Positions 1 through 9,990 of a DNA stretch of 64,000 nucleotides are shown piece by piece. The stretch spans positions 1,260,231-1,324,230 of the forward strand of contig NW_017265146.1 in assembly GCF_001638985.1 (NCBI RefSeq). The letters run 5' to 3'. This DNA is from Phycomyces blakesleeanus NRRL 1555(-). Lineage: Eukaryota > Mucoromycota > Mucoromycetes > Mucorales > Phycomycetaceae. The notes beneath the pieces were generated by a model. The model had not been told where the DNA came from. It ran no database searches and saw only the letters and a list, made by a program, of their open reading frames with translations. Position numbers and translations under genes: made by a program. How positions within the stretch are numbered: position 1 is the first letter of the stretch; each line of letters starts with the position of its first letter.

Positions 1-1617
1 TTGAAACATCTTAATCTTGGGAACATGCGTTTTCAAGATATCAACACAAAGATGACACAATCTAACAATACATGGATGTCGCTAGAAAGCCTAAAAATCA
101 AAATTAACAATAATGAAGGACTACAAGGAGCGCCAGACCTCATTAAATTCTTAAAGACCAGTCGTGTGCTCGAAAAGTTAGAGATATTTACGAAGGACCG
201 AGAAGTTATAATCACCTTTACTGAAAATGACTTTGAAAATCTGCACCAAAATCTACAACATCTTTCGTCGATCAAGGCTTGTATTTCTCTCAATTTCTGT
301 GCGTCAGCTTCACAGAACACAATTCCAGAAATTACACCCGCGCTTGCTTTAACGACCCTTTACTTAAGGCTGGATGAGTGGGATCCTTTATTTCTATATT
401 ATTTTGGATTCAAATATCCAAACCTGCATTCCTTGAGATTGGATTTCTCGATTTCAAATTATATGTGTGTAGATTCTGGTACATTGCAAAGAATCACGCC
501 TCTTTTTGACTCCAACCCCAAAGCACTCAAATATCTTGAAACATTTGAACTCATAACGAGAGACGCTTCAGAAAGTGCTCATATGGATATATGGCAATTT
601 TTTACTTCAACTAAAGTCCCTATCAAGAATTTTAAGTACAAGACAGTATACGGCGACAGTGCTTCGCGTGATTATAAAGTGCTTATTGAACGGATACTAC
701 GGGCGTTTCCGAAAACACTAGAGACGTTATCAATCCTTGGAAGAGCAAGTTGTGGCAGTAGATCTACTAAAATGCTGGAAATATCTCTCTGCCCGTTATT
801 AGTGGATCTTGAAATCAATGAATGTAGTGTGTGCGTTGACCTTAACAATCTATTAGACAGCTGCATTGCCCTCAGGCGACTGAAACTTCACTCTGACAAG
901 CTGTCTATTACCTCAGGTACAGATAACCGAGAACCAAAGCAATACCAAGGACGGCAGCAGCATGGATTGCATGTATTGGAGCTACATGGGGTTGGCACAA
1001 GTACGTCCGTATTTAATTGCCTCTCCTTCAGATGCAGAGACCTAGAATATATGAAATTGTGCTATGTGTCTATCGATGGGACTATTTCTGAAGAAACTGG
1101 GCGCTTGCTCGTTGATATGCCCTACACTTTTTTCAAAATGCTACTTCTCTGTGATGTTTCCTACTGTTCATCTGACGGCCATGGGAATGATAAAACGATT
1201 ATTACTATATTTCTTTTGTCTCGGTTAAACAATCCTCTACAATCGAATGAAGAAAGAAGAAAAGATGAAAGGGAGTTGGAATCTACTACAGTAGAATATC
1301 ATAATCAGCATGACATAGCTTGGTTTCACACCTTTACTGATGGTGTATATGATTGGGACAATGACACGGGTATCGTACAACTCTGTAAGCAACAAGTTAG
1401 TACCGCTGTCAATTTCTTTCAAGGCTTCCGGTCTAATAGAGTTCCCAGAGCATCGATCTTTGATTCATGGGGAGGTTATATAGAAGAAGGCTGGGATGCT
1501 GATCTTCGTAATGGGTATGCTGAATTTAGATGTGGAAACGTAGAAAAGTATAGTATTTATGGTGTTATTTCAGATGACCAAGACAATTGGGATAAGTTGC
1601 ACAGTGGTTTTCCTTAA
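1..1617 (+). CDS. F-box/LRR-like family protein, 5'-truncated by window edge
   Basis: The frame is open from base 1 to the TAA at 1615-1617 (538 codons visible). It aligns throughout with the complete paralogs at 7115-9046 and 9991-11958, whose N-terminal F-box and roughly the first 100 residues are missing here because the window starts inside the gene. Leucine-rich, LRR-like segments recur (for example LKHLNLG at the start and CPLLVDLEINECSV near residue 265). The family C-terminal signature GYAEFRCGNVEKYS lies near residue 505 and IAWFHTF near residue 440. No frameshift or internal stop is seen. By analogy with F-box/LRR proteins it would be a substrate receptor of an SCF ubiquitin ligase; that is family knowledge, because the F-box itself is outside the window. 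A poly(A)-signal-like AATAAA follows the stop. Confidence 0.8.
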   Translation: MKHLNLGNMRFQDINTKMTQSNNTWMSLESLKIKINNNEGLQGAPDLIKFLKTSRVLEKLEIFTKDREVIITFTENDFENLHQNLQHLSSIKACISLNFCASASQNTIPEITPALALTTLYLRLDEWDPLFLYYFGFKYPNLHSLRLDFSISNYMCVDSGTLQRITPLFDSNPKALKYLETFELITRDASESAHMDIWQFFTSTKVPIKNFKYKTVYGDSASRDYKVLIERILRAFPKTLETLSILGRASCGSRSTKMLEISLCPLLVDLEINECSVCVDLNNLLDSCIALRRLKLHSDKLSITSGTDNREPKQYQGRQQHGLHVLELHGVGTSTSVFNCLSFRCRDLEYMKLCYVSIDGTISEETGRLLVDMPYTFFKMLLLCDVSYCSSDGHGNDKTIITIFLLSRLNNPLQSNEERRKDERELESTTVEYHNQHDIAWFHTFTDGVYDWDNDTGIVQLCKQQVSTAVNFFQGFRSNRVPRASIFDSWGGYIEEGWDADLRNGYAEFRCGNVEKYSIYGVISDDQDNWDKLHSGFP

Positions 1618-2229
1618 AATTAAATACTAAATAAAAAAAGGTAAACTTAAAAAAAAAAAAGATTTATTGTCTATATGTATATGTGTATATTCAAGGATAA
1701 ACAACAAATAGTTGTTACTTGCTTTGTTTTATCAATAGCCAAAGAAACAGAATATATTATAGTTGGAGTTTCTCCATGTTTTATAGACAACGCTTGACTT
1801 TCTTTGAGAAATAGTTGTTTTATTTAATATCATAAAACTATGTGTACACTATATTACAATTGTGAAATTTTGGTTCTTATATGGTCTTTAGGAAATATGT
1901 ATGTTGATTTGCTATACTACTTGATAATCCAATAATTGACATATAAGAAATTCGAGAAAATGGTTAAAAGTGACAATTAGAAACTATATCTTACGCCCCA
2001 CTCCCATAAGAATAGTGCTTGAGAGACAAAGTCATATACCCATATATTTTCTGGTTAGTAATTGACTGTGCCTTTTATTAAAATACACGGCTACTCTGGC
2101 CATGAATATGTGCCTGGATTCAAAACTAACCGTGTAAGTTAAACCCAGAGTTTTATTTTCTTTATTTTTCTTTTCTTTTTTTAATTTATCACGACCCCCT
2201 CTTTTCACTACTGCTTATACCCGTAATTA
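1618..2229. other. Intergenic, AT-rich
   Basis: This is the spacer between the first F-box gene and the decayed second copy. It contains A- and T-runs and likely 3' flanking signals, but I see no coding frame or RNA gene. Confidence 0.6.
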
Positions 2230-4099
2230 CGATTGCATAAAAGCTACTACTCGGTATTCTTTTGCAAATCGCTAATCCTTTAGTGATAAATAATAAGGCT
2301 TCTTGAGCCCTTGTTTGCAAGATATGGAGATATTCGTTTCAAGAAACTATTTGAAGAAACGTATATGCCAGTACCAAGTTGGATTTTGAAACTATTCGGG
2401 GTATAATTTAGGCCTAAAAAAGCCTCAGACATCCCATAGCTAATCACTATATCATCTACGTATGACTTCATACTGCACCATACCAACCATGCAGCAGGGA
2501 CAACTTTTTTTTAGATATTTACCAAACCTGAAGCATCTTGCTTTCATACATTTGCGTTACAAGTATATTAACAAAGAGATGTCTAAATCCAATGATACGC
2601 GGAGATCACTCCAAAGCCTAAAAAGTCTACCTATTTATGGCGAAGAATCAAAATCTACGGCAGAATTTATTAAACTATTGGCAAATTATTCCAATCTTCA
2701 AAAGTTAGAGCTACCTAAAAGCGTGATCATCAACCAGCCGTATTTAGAGTAAAAAAAAAATTGACAGCCTCCATAAGAAACTACAGTACTTTCCGTCTTT
2801 CAAAGCTTGGGTAACTCTCAGCAATGACCTGGAGTCGATACAGCGCGCAAAATTAAGTGTTAAATCAGTACTCACGTTTACAACCCTTGAGTTAAGTATG
2901 TGGGAGTAGAGAACTGTGTGGATGTACTATTTAGCCCACAATTATCCAAACTTACATTAAATCAGATGGAATACAGCGGATCCAGAGTACTATAAAATAT
3001 CTCCTGATTTCACGGAGCAGAGTTATTATATTTTGGATTTTAACAAGCCTATCCAAATATTTGGAAACATTTGAATTCATCACTAGAGACGTTCCAGAGA
3101 AATATGACAATTTTTTTTGAAATTTATTTGCCCATTAAATACCCTTACCAAAAATTTAAAGTACAAGACAAGATCCAGCAAGATTAATATACTATTTTTT
3201 AAAGAGCTTATCAACACGTTTATAGAGACTTTTTTCTGAAACACTCGACCCTTTCAGTCGAAGCAAATAAGCTTTAAAGTAGTCGAATTGATTCAAGATT
3301 AGAGATCTTCTCTAATTGTCCAATGCTGGTAAACCCTGAAATCAACTCCTGTGATGTGTCCATTGAGCTGAAAAATATATTAGACAACTGTGTAGCGCTA
3401 AAAGAGCTAAGGTTTTTTGACGGGGAATTACTGTTTTACACAAGCATAGAAAATCGAGGCTCAAAGCCAAAAGAACAAGACTATCAAGAGCAAAAGCATG
3501 GATTACGGGTTCTGGAGTTAGACAACGTTCTTACAAGTGCTGAAATGTTTAGCCACCTTTCTTTTAGGTGCAGGGGTCTGGAATATATGGAGTTGAAGAG
3601 TACAAGTATACAGAGTGTTATTGGTACCTCTGGGAGGATCCCGTTATTGCTTCTTGATATGTCCTACTCTTCCTTTAAGGTTCTAAAACTCTTCGATATT
3701 AGGTGCACTTTATCGGAAGACCAACTGTTGGAAAGTCGCTTTATCAAGTTAATACTTTTGTCTCAACTGAAAGACTCTCGATCATCAAATGAAAAGAAAA
3801 AATGTACGGATTCAAGTTCTGCTGACATAACACATCCTTTTCGCAATTTAACTTGGTTTAAACTCTTTCATGAAATTGAGGACGACGTGGACACCGACAT
3901 GAGACTACGTCAACTTCCAGAGCAAGAATCTAGAATTATATCCAAATACTGTCGATCTTCCGACCTCAGAGAAAGTGATAATTTTTTGAAAACCAATACA
4001 TGGTTGAATGGAGAGCTTTCGCAAGATTTGGAATCCGATATTCAGGATGGTTATGTTGAATTAAGATGTAAAAAAATAGCACGGTGTCATACTTCTTAA
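2230..4099 (+). pseudogene. Decayed F-box/LRR-like paralog
   Basis: A degraded relative of the neighbouring F-box genes, broken by several frameshifts and stops. Near 2310-2360 a remnant of the F-box end can be read (RYGDIRFKKLFEE, compared with RWRYPFQEALWR in the intact copies). A short open piece at 2462-2752 covers the first LRR-like part (LPNLKHLAFIHLRYKYI). Between about 2752 and 3320 only scattered homologous words remain. The last third, 3323-4099, is still open for 258 codons and keeps the family features RCRGLEYMEL, LLLDMSYSSFK and a degenerate C-terminal signature (GYVELRCKKIARC). The retained C-terminal frame could be mistaken for a short gene, but it starts mid-domain. I call it a pseudogene of the tandem array. 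Confidence 0.85.
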
Positions 4100-5172
4100 C
4101 ATAAACCACATAACTATGATGTCTGGAACAATGTGTACAGTATTTTTTCATAAAAGGAAGTATTAAATAAAAGGAATTATCTCTAAAGACAAATCTATTT
4201 TGTGTGTATATTTTTTAAAAGAGAAAAATCAAGGAGTCTTGGCTAGTTGACGTGTTATATTTGCAGTAACAAAGTCCATTTTGGATATTCATGAAGTTTT
4301 TAATTTTATTTTCTTCTTTTTTGTCAATAGATGTAGGCGATTCAGATGTCTTTTGACTAGGAAAAATATGTGTACACCTGTGCCTATTTGGCAGAGGGTT
4401 ATACTGCTAGTACCTTTGAATAGACCATGAGATTTCCTATGTAAGATTCTTATCTAAATTTAGTTAATTTTTATAAAAAAATGAAGTAATACGGGATTTG
4501 ATCAATGCAGCAACCAACCCAATACTTCTTTGACAATAACAGTCTCCAAGAATATCTTTTTATATGTAAGCTTTAAGAACGTGGACTGATGTATTCTTGT
4601 ATAAGATTACATTAATTAAAAGAGTCTTGTGTTACCATATTGGCCAAATTAAGAACCTGGTAAATGATACCTTATTTCCAATACTATGAAAAATAGCCCT
4701 CACATATACATATCTATATCGTTTATTTGATGTAATTTCTCTTTATAAATAAGTTTCAATTGGTTTTACTTTTGCCATGTCTCAAAGATCTGTCTCTTAG
4801 TCAAAAAAAAATTATAATAACCTTCATCAAAAAAAAAACAATTTTCCTTTTCCAGAAGCATATCGTTCTTTTGACCAAACCTTATAGCAAGCTTTCTTTA
4901 TTGAAGGATACATTATAAAGAGGTTGATATACAGTTTATTTAATATTAAAAGATAAAGAAATTAAAAGGTATTTTGTGTAGAGTGGATGTAGTAAGGGTA
5001 AAATAAGGATATTAAGCATACAATTATTTTACCAAGCCTAGCTATTTACTTTTCTGTATATAATGTTTATAATATAAAAAATTTCTGAAAAATATTAAAA
5101 ACCCACAACTTTTGTAAAGCGGCAAATAAATGCATATATCTAGTGTTTTGGGACATTTATTTTAGTCGACAA
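4100..5172. other. Intergenic, AT-rich
   Basis: No supported gene. The last 60 bases form the upstream region of the U6-like gene, with a TATA-like GCATATATC near 5131-5139, about 35-40 bp before the predicted RNA start. Confidence 0.55.
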
Positions 5173-5195
5173 GTGCTTGCACCTCTGTCACATAT

Positions 5196-5227
<32 letters not shown>

Positions 5228-5290
5228 GGCCCCTGCACAAGGATGACACTAAACTTCTGAGATGGAACGCTCTACGGAGCATATTTTTTT
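5173..5290 (+). ncRNA. U6 spliceosomal snRNA (variant or pseudogene)
   Basis: The core matches U6 snRNA from memory almost base for base: ATTAAAATTGGAACGATAC, the ACAGAGA box at 5211-5217, the AGC triad at 5223-5225, and the CATGGCCCCTGCACAAGGATGACAC internal stem-loop region up to about 5249. U6 is the catalytic snRNA of the spliceosome and is normally transcribed by RNA polymerase III, ending in a T-run; one starts here at 5284. Two oddities stand out. The 5' stem-loop pairs poorly. The 3' part after GACAC does not match the usual GCAAATTCGTGAAGCG stretch but carries a different sequence with a small GCTC-TACG-GAGC hairpin before the T-run, making the RNA about 10-15 nt longer than usual. 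The start at GTGCTTGC is chosen by similarity. It may be a lineage-specific functional form or a damaged copy. Confidence 0.75.
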
Positions 5291-6940
5291 TTGTTTTGTC
5301 ACCACTTGATATTATTTTTATTTATTTTATTTTTTATGTCAAATCTTGAAATTACTTATAAAAGGATACCACATTGAGGAATGTCAATCTTACATCATAA
5401 TGTACACCTTTATTATCCACTAATGCACAATCCTTCTCCCCTTCCTTGTTAAATGCATATCAATCTCTTCTTGCTCCTCATGCTGTAGATGGCTTTTGTT
5501 ATGCAGTTCCATTAACACAAATCACCACTTCTTTTTTGCTGACAACGTAGCATTCTTTTTGGCTTGGCTTCAAATGTCCAACCCATGTTCAACTTGAGCT
5601 GCACAACACTTCTTATCACTCTGGCTGTCGTTTGAAGAACTTTTAAATATGCAGTCATATATACCCACTTTTCACGTTCTCTATACGATACTATTCCTGC
5701 TGATGGTGAAATTCATATACTTGGGTGTTCTCCTTCAGAAAGAAAGATGATTTATTTTTCTTTTTGGGTGGTCATTCATTGTTTCTCATTATCGTTATAG
5801 CACTCTTGCAACCATGGATACTCTTAATGCAGCTGGAGCTTGTTGATGGGCATTCAACATCTTAAACAGCTATCCTCAAACACACCAAATCGCAAACAAA
5901 AGAAAAATCGTAATTCTCTTTAGCTTGATCAACTTCTCCCCTCTTTTCAGCCAGCTCTCAAAATCTACACCACTTATGTGATCACATATTGTTTTAGGGT
6001 GCACCTGAAGTACCATCTGGAAAACCCACTTGGACCACACATTTCATGATGTTCTCCTTTAACACCAACAATCATGTTGTCTTAAGCTTCTCCTTGTTAT
6101 TATTTCCTTTATTAAAAAAACAATCATGACTTATTATTAACTTGATAACGCTCTGTGCTAAATGACTTAAAAAAAACATTATCGTATAGTGAAATTAAAA
6201 TTATACATCTCGAAATTAGGTCTTATATATATATACGAGGTAGACTGGTTTTCAACATTGAGACAGTTTAAGAGGCAATAATCATACTATTCTAAGCAAG
6301 AAAAAGGTTGGTCTAAGTTTATTTAAATATCTTATTCTTATAAATATTTGATACTTAAACAGAAACAAACATAACCCATACAAAAGTTGAAACCCTTGGT
6401 CAAAACAAAGTAGCAATAGTAGTACTCGTGCGGTTTAGTTTCTTTTTTCTTTATTCCATACATTGTATACTCACCTTCTAACATTTATGATAACACTTCT
6501 TCCTAAAGTTTCTTATATGCTTTTTATACTGTTATCAATTTTAAGTATTTACTACCTGTTTATACTACCCGTTTGTCTAAATTTATGAAAGCCTTTCAAA
6601 TTTCTATAGTTGTCTTGATAGCCAGAGGTTCTTTTGTGTAAATTCAATTGCTATGTTGTGTGCCATTTGATCCCTAACTTTACCTACTTCTCTACTGTTT
6701 ATTTCACTTGGCACACAATTACCATCGTCTATAATATGTGCGAGATTCAGATATTCCCTTTAAAGTTAAATGTTTACTTGTCCCTATTGTCCATCCCATT
6801 TGGGAACACAATTAAATAGTGCGCTACCTGTGCAAGAGTAATTTATCAACTTGTTTTAAAAATATAGAAGGATCAAATGTAAGTCACGCGCAGAGTATAT
6901 CCCTTTCTTTTTAAAGATATAGAAAAGAGAAAAAACAACT
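5291..6940. other. Intergenic, no clear gene
   Basis: The part from about 5400 to 6110 is less AT-rich than its surroundings and reads like decayed coding sequence on the plus strand (many short frames interrupted by stops), but I could not assign it to a family. The rest is simple AT-rich sequence. Confidence 0.4.
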
Positions 6941-7008
6941 GGCTGCGCCTTGTACGTCTTCGTGGTTACTCAATTGATTCAACTGTGCCCATATTTGTAA
7001 CTCGCAGT
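6941..7008 (+). promoter_or_regulatory. Conserved upstream block of F-box genes, copy 1
   Basis: The block starts GGCTGCGCCTTGTACGTCTT and ends near CCCATATTTGTAACTCGCA. It lies 107 bp before the ATG at 7115. Similar blocks lie before the F-box genes at 9991 and 27563. Conservation in otherwise diverged AT-rich flanks suggests a promoter or 5' leader element; function is inferred. Confidence 0.5.
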
Positions 7009-7114
7009 GTTATTTTACCGCAGCATTTTTCTTTTTGTAACTCTTTACCACTTTGATAACCGGTACCCTTCTTTTAATTTGTCTCTGATTTTCTATTTGA
7101 CCTTACTTACTGTT

Positions 7115-9046
7115 ATGTCAGCCTCAGAACTACCATATGAAATCCTTTCGAAAATTGCCGATCTCCTTTTGACGGGTGACAGGTTTTCCTGTGTTCTTAC
7201 TTGTAGAAGATGGAGATATCCGTTTCAAGAGGCTCTGTGGAGAAACATGCATGTCAATTCCATGAAAAATCTTGAAACTATATGCAATGCAATCGAAGGC
7301 TCCAGAACCAAGTCTTCATCATACGGGCTATTAACACAAAGCCTGCGTATGGATGGATACTGCACTATTCCACATTGGCAGCAACATGCATTTTTTCGAT
7401 CCATACCAAACTTAAGGCATCTTGATCTCGGACGTACACGTTACCAAGAGATGAACACACATATGATAAGACTGAACAATACATGGAAATCGTTAGAAAG
7501 TTTGAGAGTTGAGGTCCATGGCAGTAAAAGGGCCGTCGACACCAAATCCTTTGTTGAATTTTTAAAAACGTGTCGAAAGCTTCAAAAGTTAGAAATATTT
7601 CAGAATGCTTTTGATAATCCAGTCATGATTAGCTCGAAGGATTTCAACAATCTACATCAAAGCTTAAAGCAGCTGTCACACCTGAAAGCTTGCCTATACC
7701 TCAATCAGATTCGCCAAAATGCAGAACCCACAATCCCAATCACTACACCAGCACCCGCCTTGATATCTCTCGATTTAGACTTGTTTTCGTGGCATCCTTT
7801 GTGGATATATTATTTTGGTTACAAGTATCCGAACTTAAGATTCTTGAGATTGGATGTGTCAAATGTGCCAGATTGTTGGATACCTCAAGAGAACCTGCAA
7901 CGAATGCCAAGTCTTTTTCTTTCCAATCCAAATGTACTCCAACATTTGGAAACATTCGAGTTTCTAACTACAGAAATGTCACAATGGTCCCATATTGTTT
8001 TCTGGGAATTTCTTTGTCCATTACAAATTCCTATCAAGCATTTAAAGTACAAGACGAAATACAGCAAATGTGATGCAGAGTTTTTAGAGATGGCTATTGC
8101 ACGTTTCGTAAAATCTTTTTCAAACACACTCGAGACTCTCTCAGTCGATGGAGATGTTTTTTTCAATGCCAAGTATATTACAAAGCTTAGTTTCACCTCT
8201 TGCTGCCCATTGTTGGTGGATCTCGAAATTAAAGATTGTGGCGTATCTATTGAGGTGGACAATCTGTTGGATATCTGTGTAGCCCTGAGACGACTGAGAT
8301 TTTCTAACGGAAAGCTATGGGTTGACCAAGACACAACAAACCAGGAACGAAATCATGAAAATTACCAGCAGAAACATAGGCAGCATGAGTTACAGATTCT
8401 GGTGTTACATTGGGTCAACGCAAGTGCTGGTGTATTTACCCACATGTCTTCCAGGTGCAGGCGCCTTGAATATATGAGCTTAGGAAATTCAGATATTTGG
8501 GGCTCAATTTCAAAAGAAACCGGGAACTTACTTCTCGATATGTCCTATACTTCCTTCAAGGCATTACGGCTCAAAAACGTTCAATATCATTCATCCGACA
8601 GAGACACAGGAAAAAATACTGCGATTAACATTTCCCTCCTTCCGCAACTAAACAACAGTCGGTCACCAAAAGAAATAATGGAAGAAAAGGGGAATAAGGA
8701 CTCAAAACTTTCTATAATAGAACATTATCAGCACCATTTGGCGTGGTTCCATACCTTTTTCGATGATGATTATGAATATGCGACCGCACCATGTATCAGG
8801 CAGCTTTCAGTCCAAGAAGTTAATACTGCGCTTGAATACTATCAGGACTTCTTGTCCAGAGAAAGTACCAATGCTTTAGATGTTTTCAGATCGTTGAACG
8901 GCCAAGTGTCGGAAAAAGATTGGGAAGAGGATCTTTGTAGAGGTTACGCCGAATTTAGATGTAGCCACATAGAAAAATATACTATTCCTGGTCTTACACC
9001 TGATGATGAAAAGTTCTGGGAAAATCTGTACAATAAGCTTTTTTGA
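7115..9046 (+). CDS. F-box/LRR-like protein, intact (643 aa)
   Basis: Single exon. I start at the ATG at 7115, giving MSASELPYEILSKIADLL: this is where homology to the paralogs begins, and the upstream in-frame 36 codons are a hydrophobic translation of the 5' leader. Residues 4-45 are a classic F-box (ELPYEIL...DRFSCVLTCRRWRYPFQEALWR), the Skp1-binding module of SCF ubiquitin ligases. The rest is a long LRR-like solenoid with irregular leucine-rich repeats (NLRHLDLGRTRYQEM, LLVDLEIKDCGVSIE, RRLEYMSL). It closes with IAWFHTF-like LAWFHTFFDDDYEY and the family tail GYAEFRCSHIEKYT. No stop or frameshift. The likely role is recognition of a ubiquitination substrate; the target is unknown. The gene lies in a same-strand tandem family with the copies at 1, 2230 and 9991. 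Confidence 0.85.
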   Translation: MSASELPYEILSKIADLLLTGDRFSCVLTCRRWRYPFQEALWRNMHVNSMKNLETICNAIEGSRTKSSSYGLLTQSLRMDGYCTIPHWQQHAFFRSIPNLRHLDLGRTRYQEMNTHMIRLNNTWKSLESLRVEVHGSKRAVDTKSFVEFLKTCRKLQKLEIFQNAFDNPVMISSKDFNNLHQSLKQLSHLKACLYLNQIRQNAEPTIPITTPAPALISLDLDLFSWHPLWIYYFGYKYPNLRFLRLDVSNVPDCWIPQENLQRMPSLFLSNPNVLQHLETFEFLTTEMSQWSHIVFWEFLCPLQIPIKHLKYKTKYSKCDAEFLEMAIARFVKSFSNTLETLSVDGDVFFNAKYITKLSFTSCCPLLVDLEIKDCGVSIEVDNLLDICVALRRLRFSNGKLWVDQDTTNQERNHENYQQKHRQHELQILVLHWVNASAGVFTHMSSRCRRLEYMSLGNSDIWGSISKETGNLLLDMSYTSFKALRLKNVQYHSSDRDTGKNTAINISLLPQLNNSRSPKEIMEEKGNKDSKLSIIEHYQHHLAWFHTFFDDDYEYATAPCIRQLSVQEVNTALEYYQDFLSRESTNALDVFRSLNGQVSEKDWEEDLCRGYAEFRCSHIEKYTIPGLTPDDEKFWENLYNKLF

Positions 9047-9801
9047 TTTAAGAACTACTAGTAAATAAATGTATTGTATTAAAAGATAAATATCAGTATA
9101 TAACGAGGTATATTTAAAGAAGGCTTGTGGTTAGAACATATCAGTAATATGTATATATATAATGACTAATACTAAAAAAGGTGTTTTCAAATAAATCTAT
9201 GCCTAATTTCAATTTAATTCAAGAGTAGAGGAACCTTTTACTGCTGTAGTTCACTGTGATGGGTTGGAGCTCATAAGAATACAACTGAGTGCCTTATTGA
9301 CCTTATTTTCTAGTCAATTGGGTCACTGTAATGGCACTGTTTATTTAATGAATAAATTTGTCTATATTCTATGTTTTGTATTTAGTGTTCAATCAGCAGG
9401 TTGACACCATTTACTTTATTAACTGTTCTTGGCGTGTTTTTCTTAATGTGCTCAGTGTTCCTTATAGGTTTCAACTATACAGTTCATCCATTGTTACACT
9501 TAAAAAACAGAAAGTAATCGGCTTGGGTGTTTGCTTCTAATAGCTTCTCCGAAATCCCAACCTTTTTTTTTTATTCTTTTTACCACACTTCCCTTAGAAA
9601 ATGGACACTATGTTGCACAAACCAAGTGAGCAGGACATCAATCTCTTGTGCTCTGTACTATACCAATTTTTATATTAAAATCAAAATAAATGCTTGAGGT
9701 GGTATTAACAACTTAATGTCGAATATATATGTATATATTGCTGAGGTTGCCTTTGAACATTTGACTGTTTATATATCTTTTACTTACTATGTGTAAAGAC
9801 C
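9047..9801. other. Intergenic, AT-rich
   Basis: Spacer between two F-box genes. I see no gene; the short frame at 9358-9540 has no recognisable features. Confidence 0.6.
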
Positions 9802-9867
9802 TGGCTAAGCCTCGTATGTCTTGGGTTACTCCAATGATTTAAGTTCACCGATATTTAGAGCTCGCAA
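9802..9867 (+). promoter_or_regulatory. Conserved upstream block of F-box genes, copy 2
   Basis: The block runs from GGCTAAGCCTCGTATGTCTT to about ATATTTAGAGCTCGCA, 124 bp before the ATG at 9991. It is homologous to the blocks at 6941-7008 and 27371-27432. Confidence 0.5.
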
Positions 9868-9990
9868 AATCAGTTGTCCGAAATATTTCTTCTTCTGTTT
9901 TTTCCTTTTAATTTCAATAGCCTGTATATTTGTCTCGTTTTCTTTTTTATAGAAAGTAATTGCCGTTTTTTCCCTACGACGATCGTTATA

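Noticed and set aside
3323..4099. Independent 258-codon gene
   Set aside because: It is the C-terminal third of a broken F-box paralog, starting mid-domain with homologous remains upstream.
7007..7114. Hydrophobic N-terminal extension of the F-box frame (also 9874-9990), looking like a membrane anchor or signal peptide
   Set aside because: Homology between paralogs begins only at the internal ATG just before the F-box; the extension is translated T-rich 5' leader.
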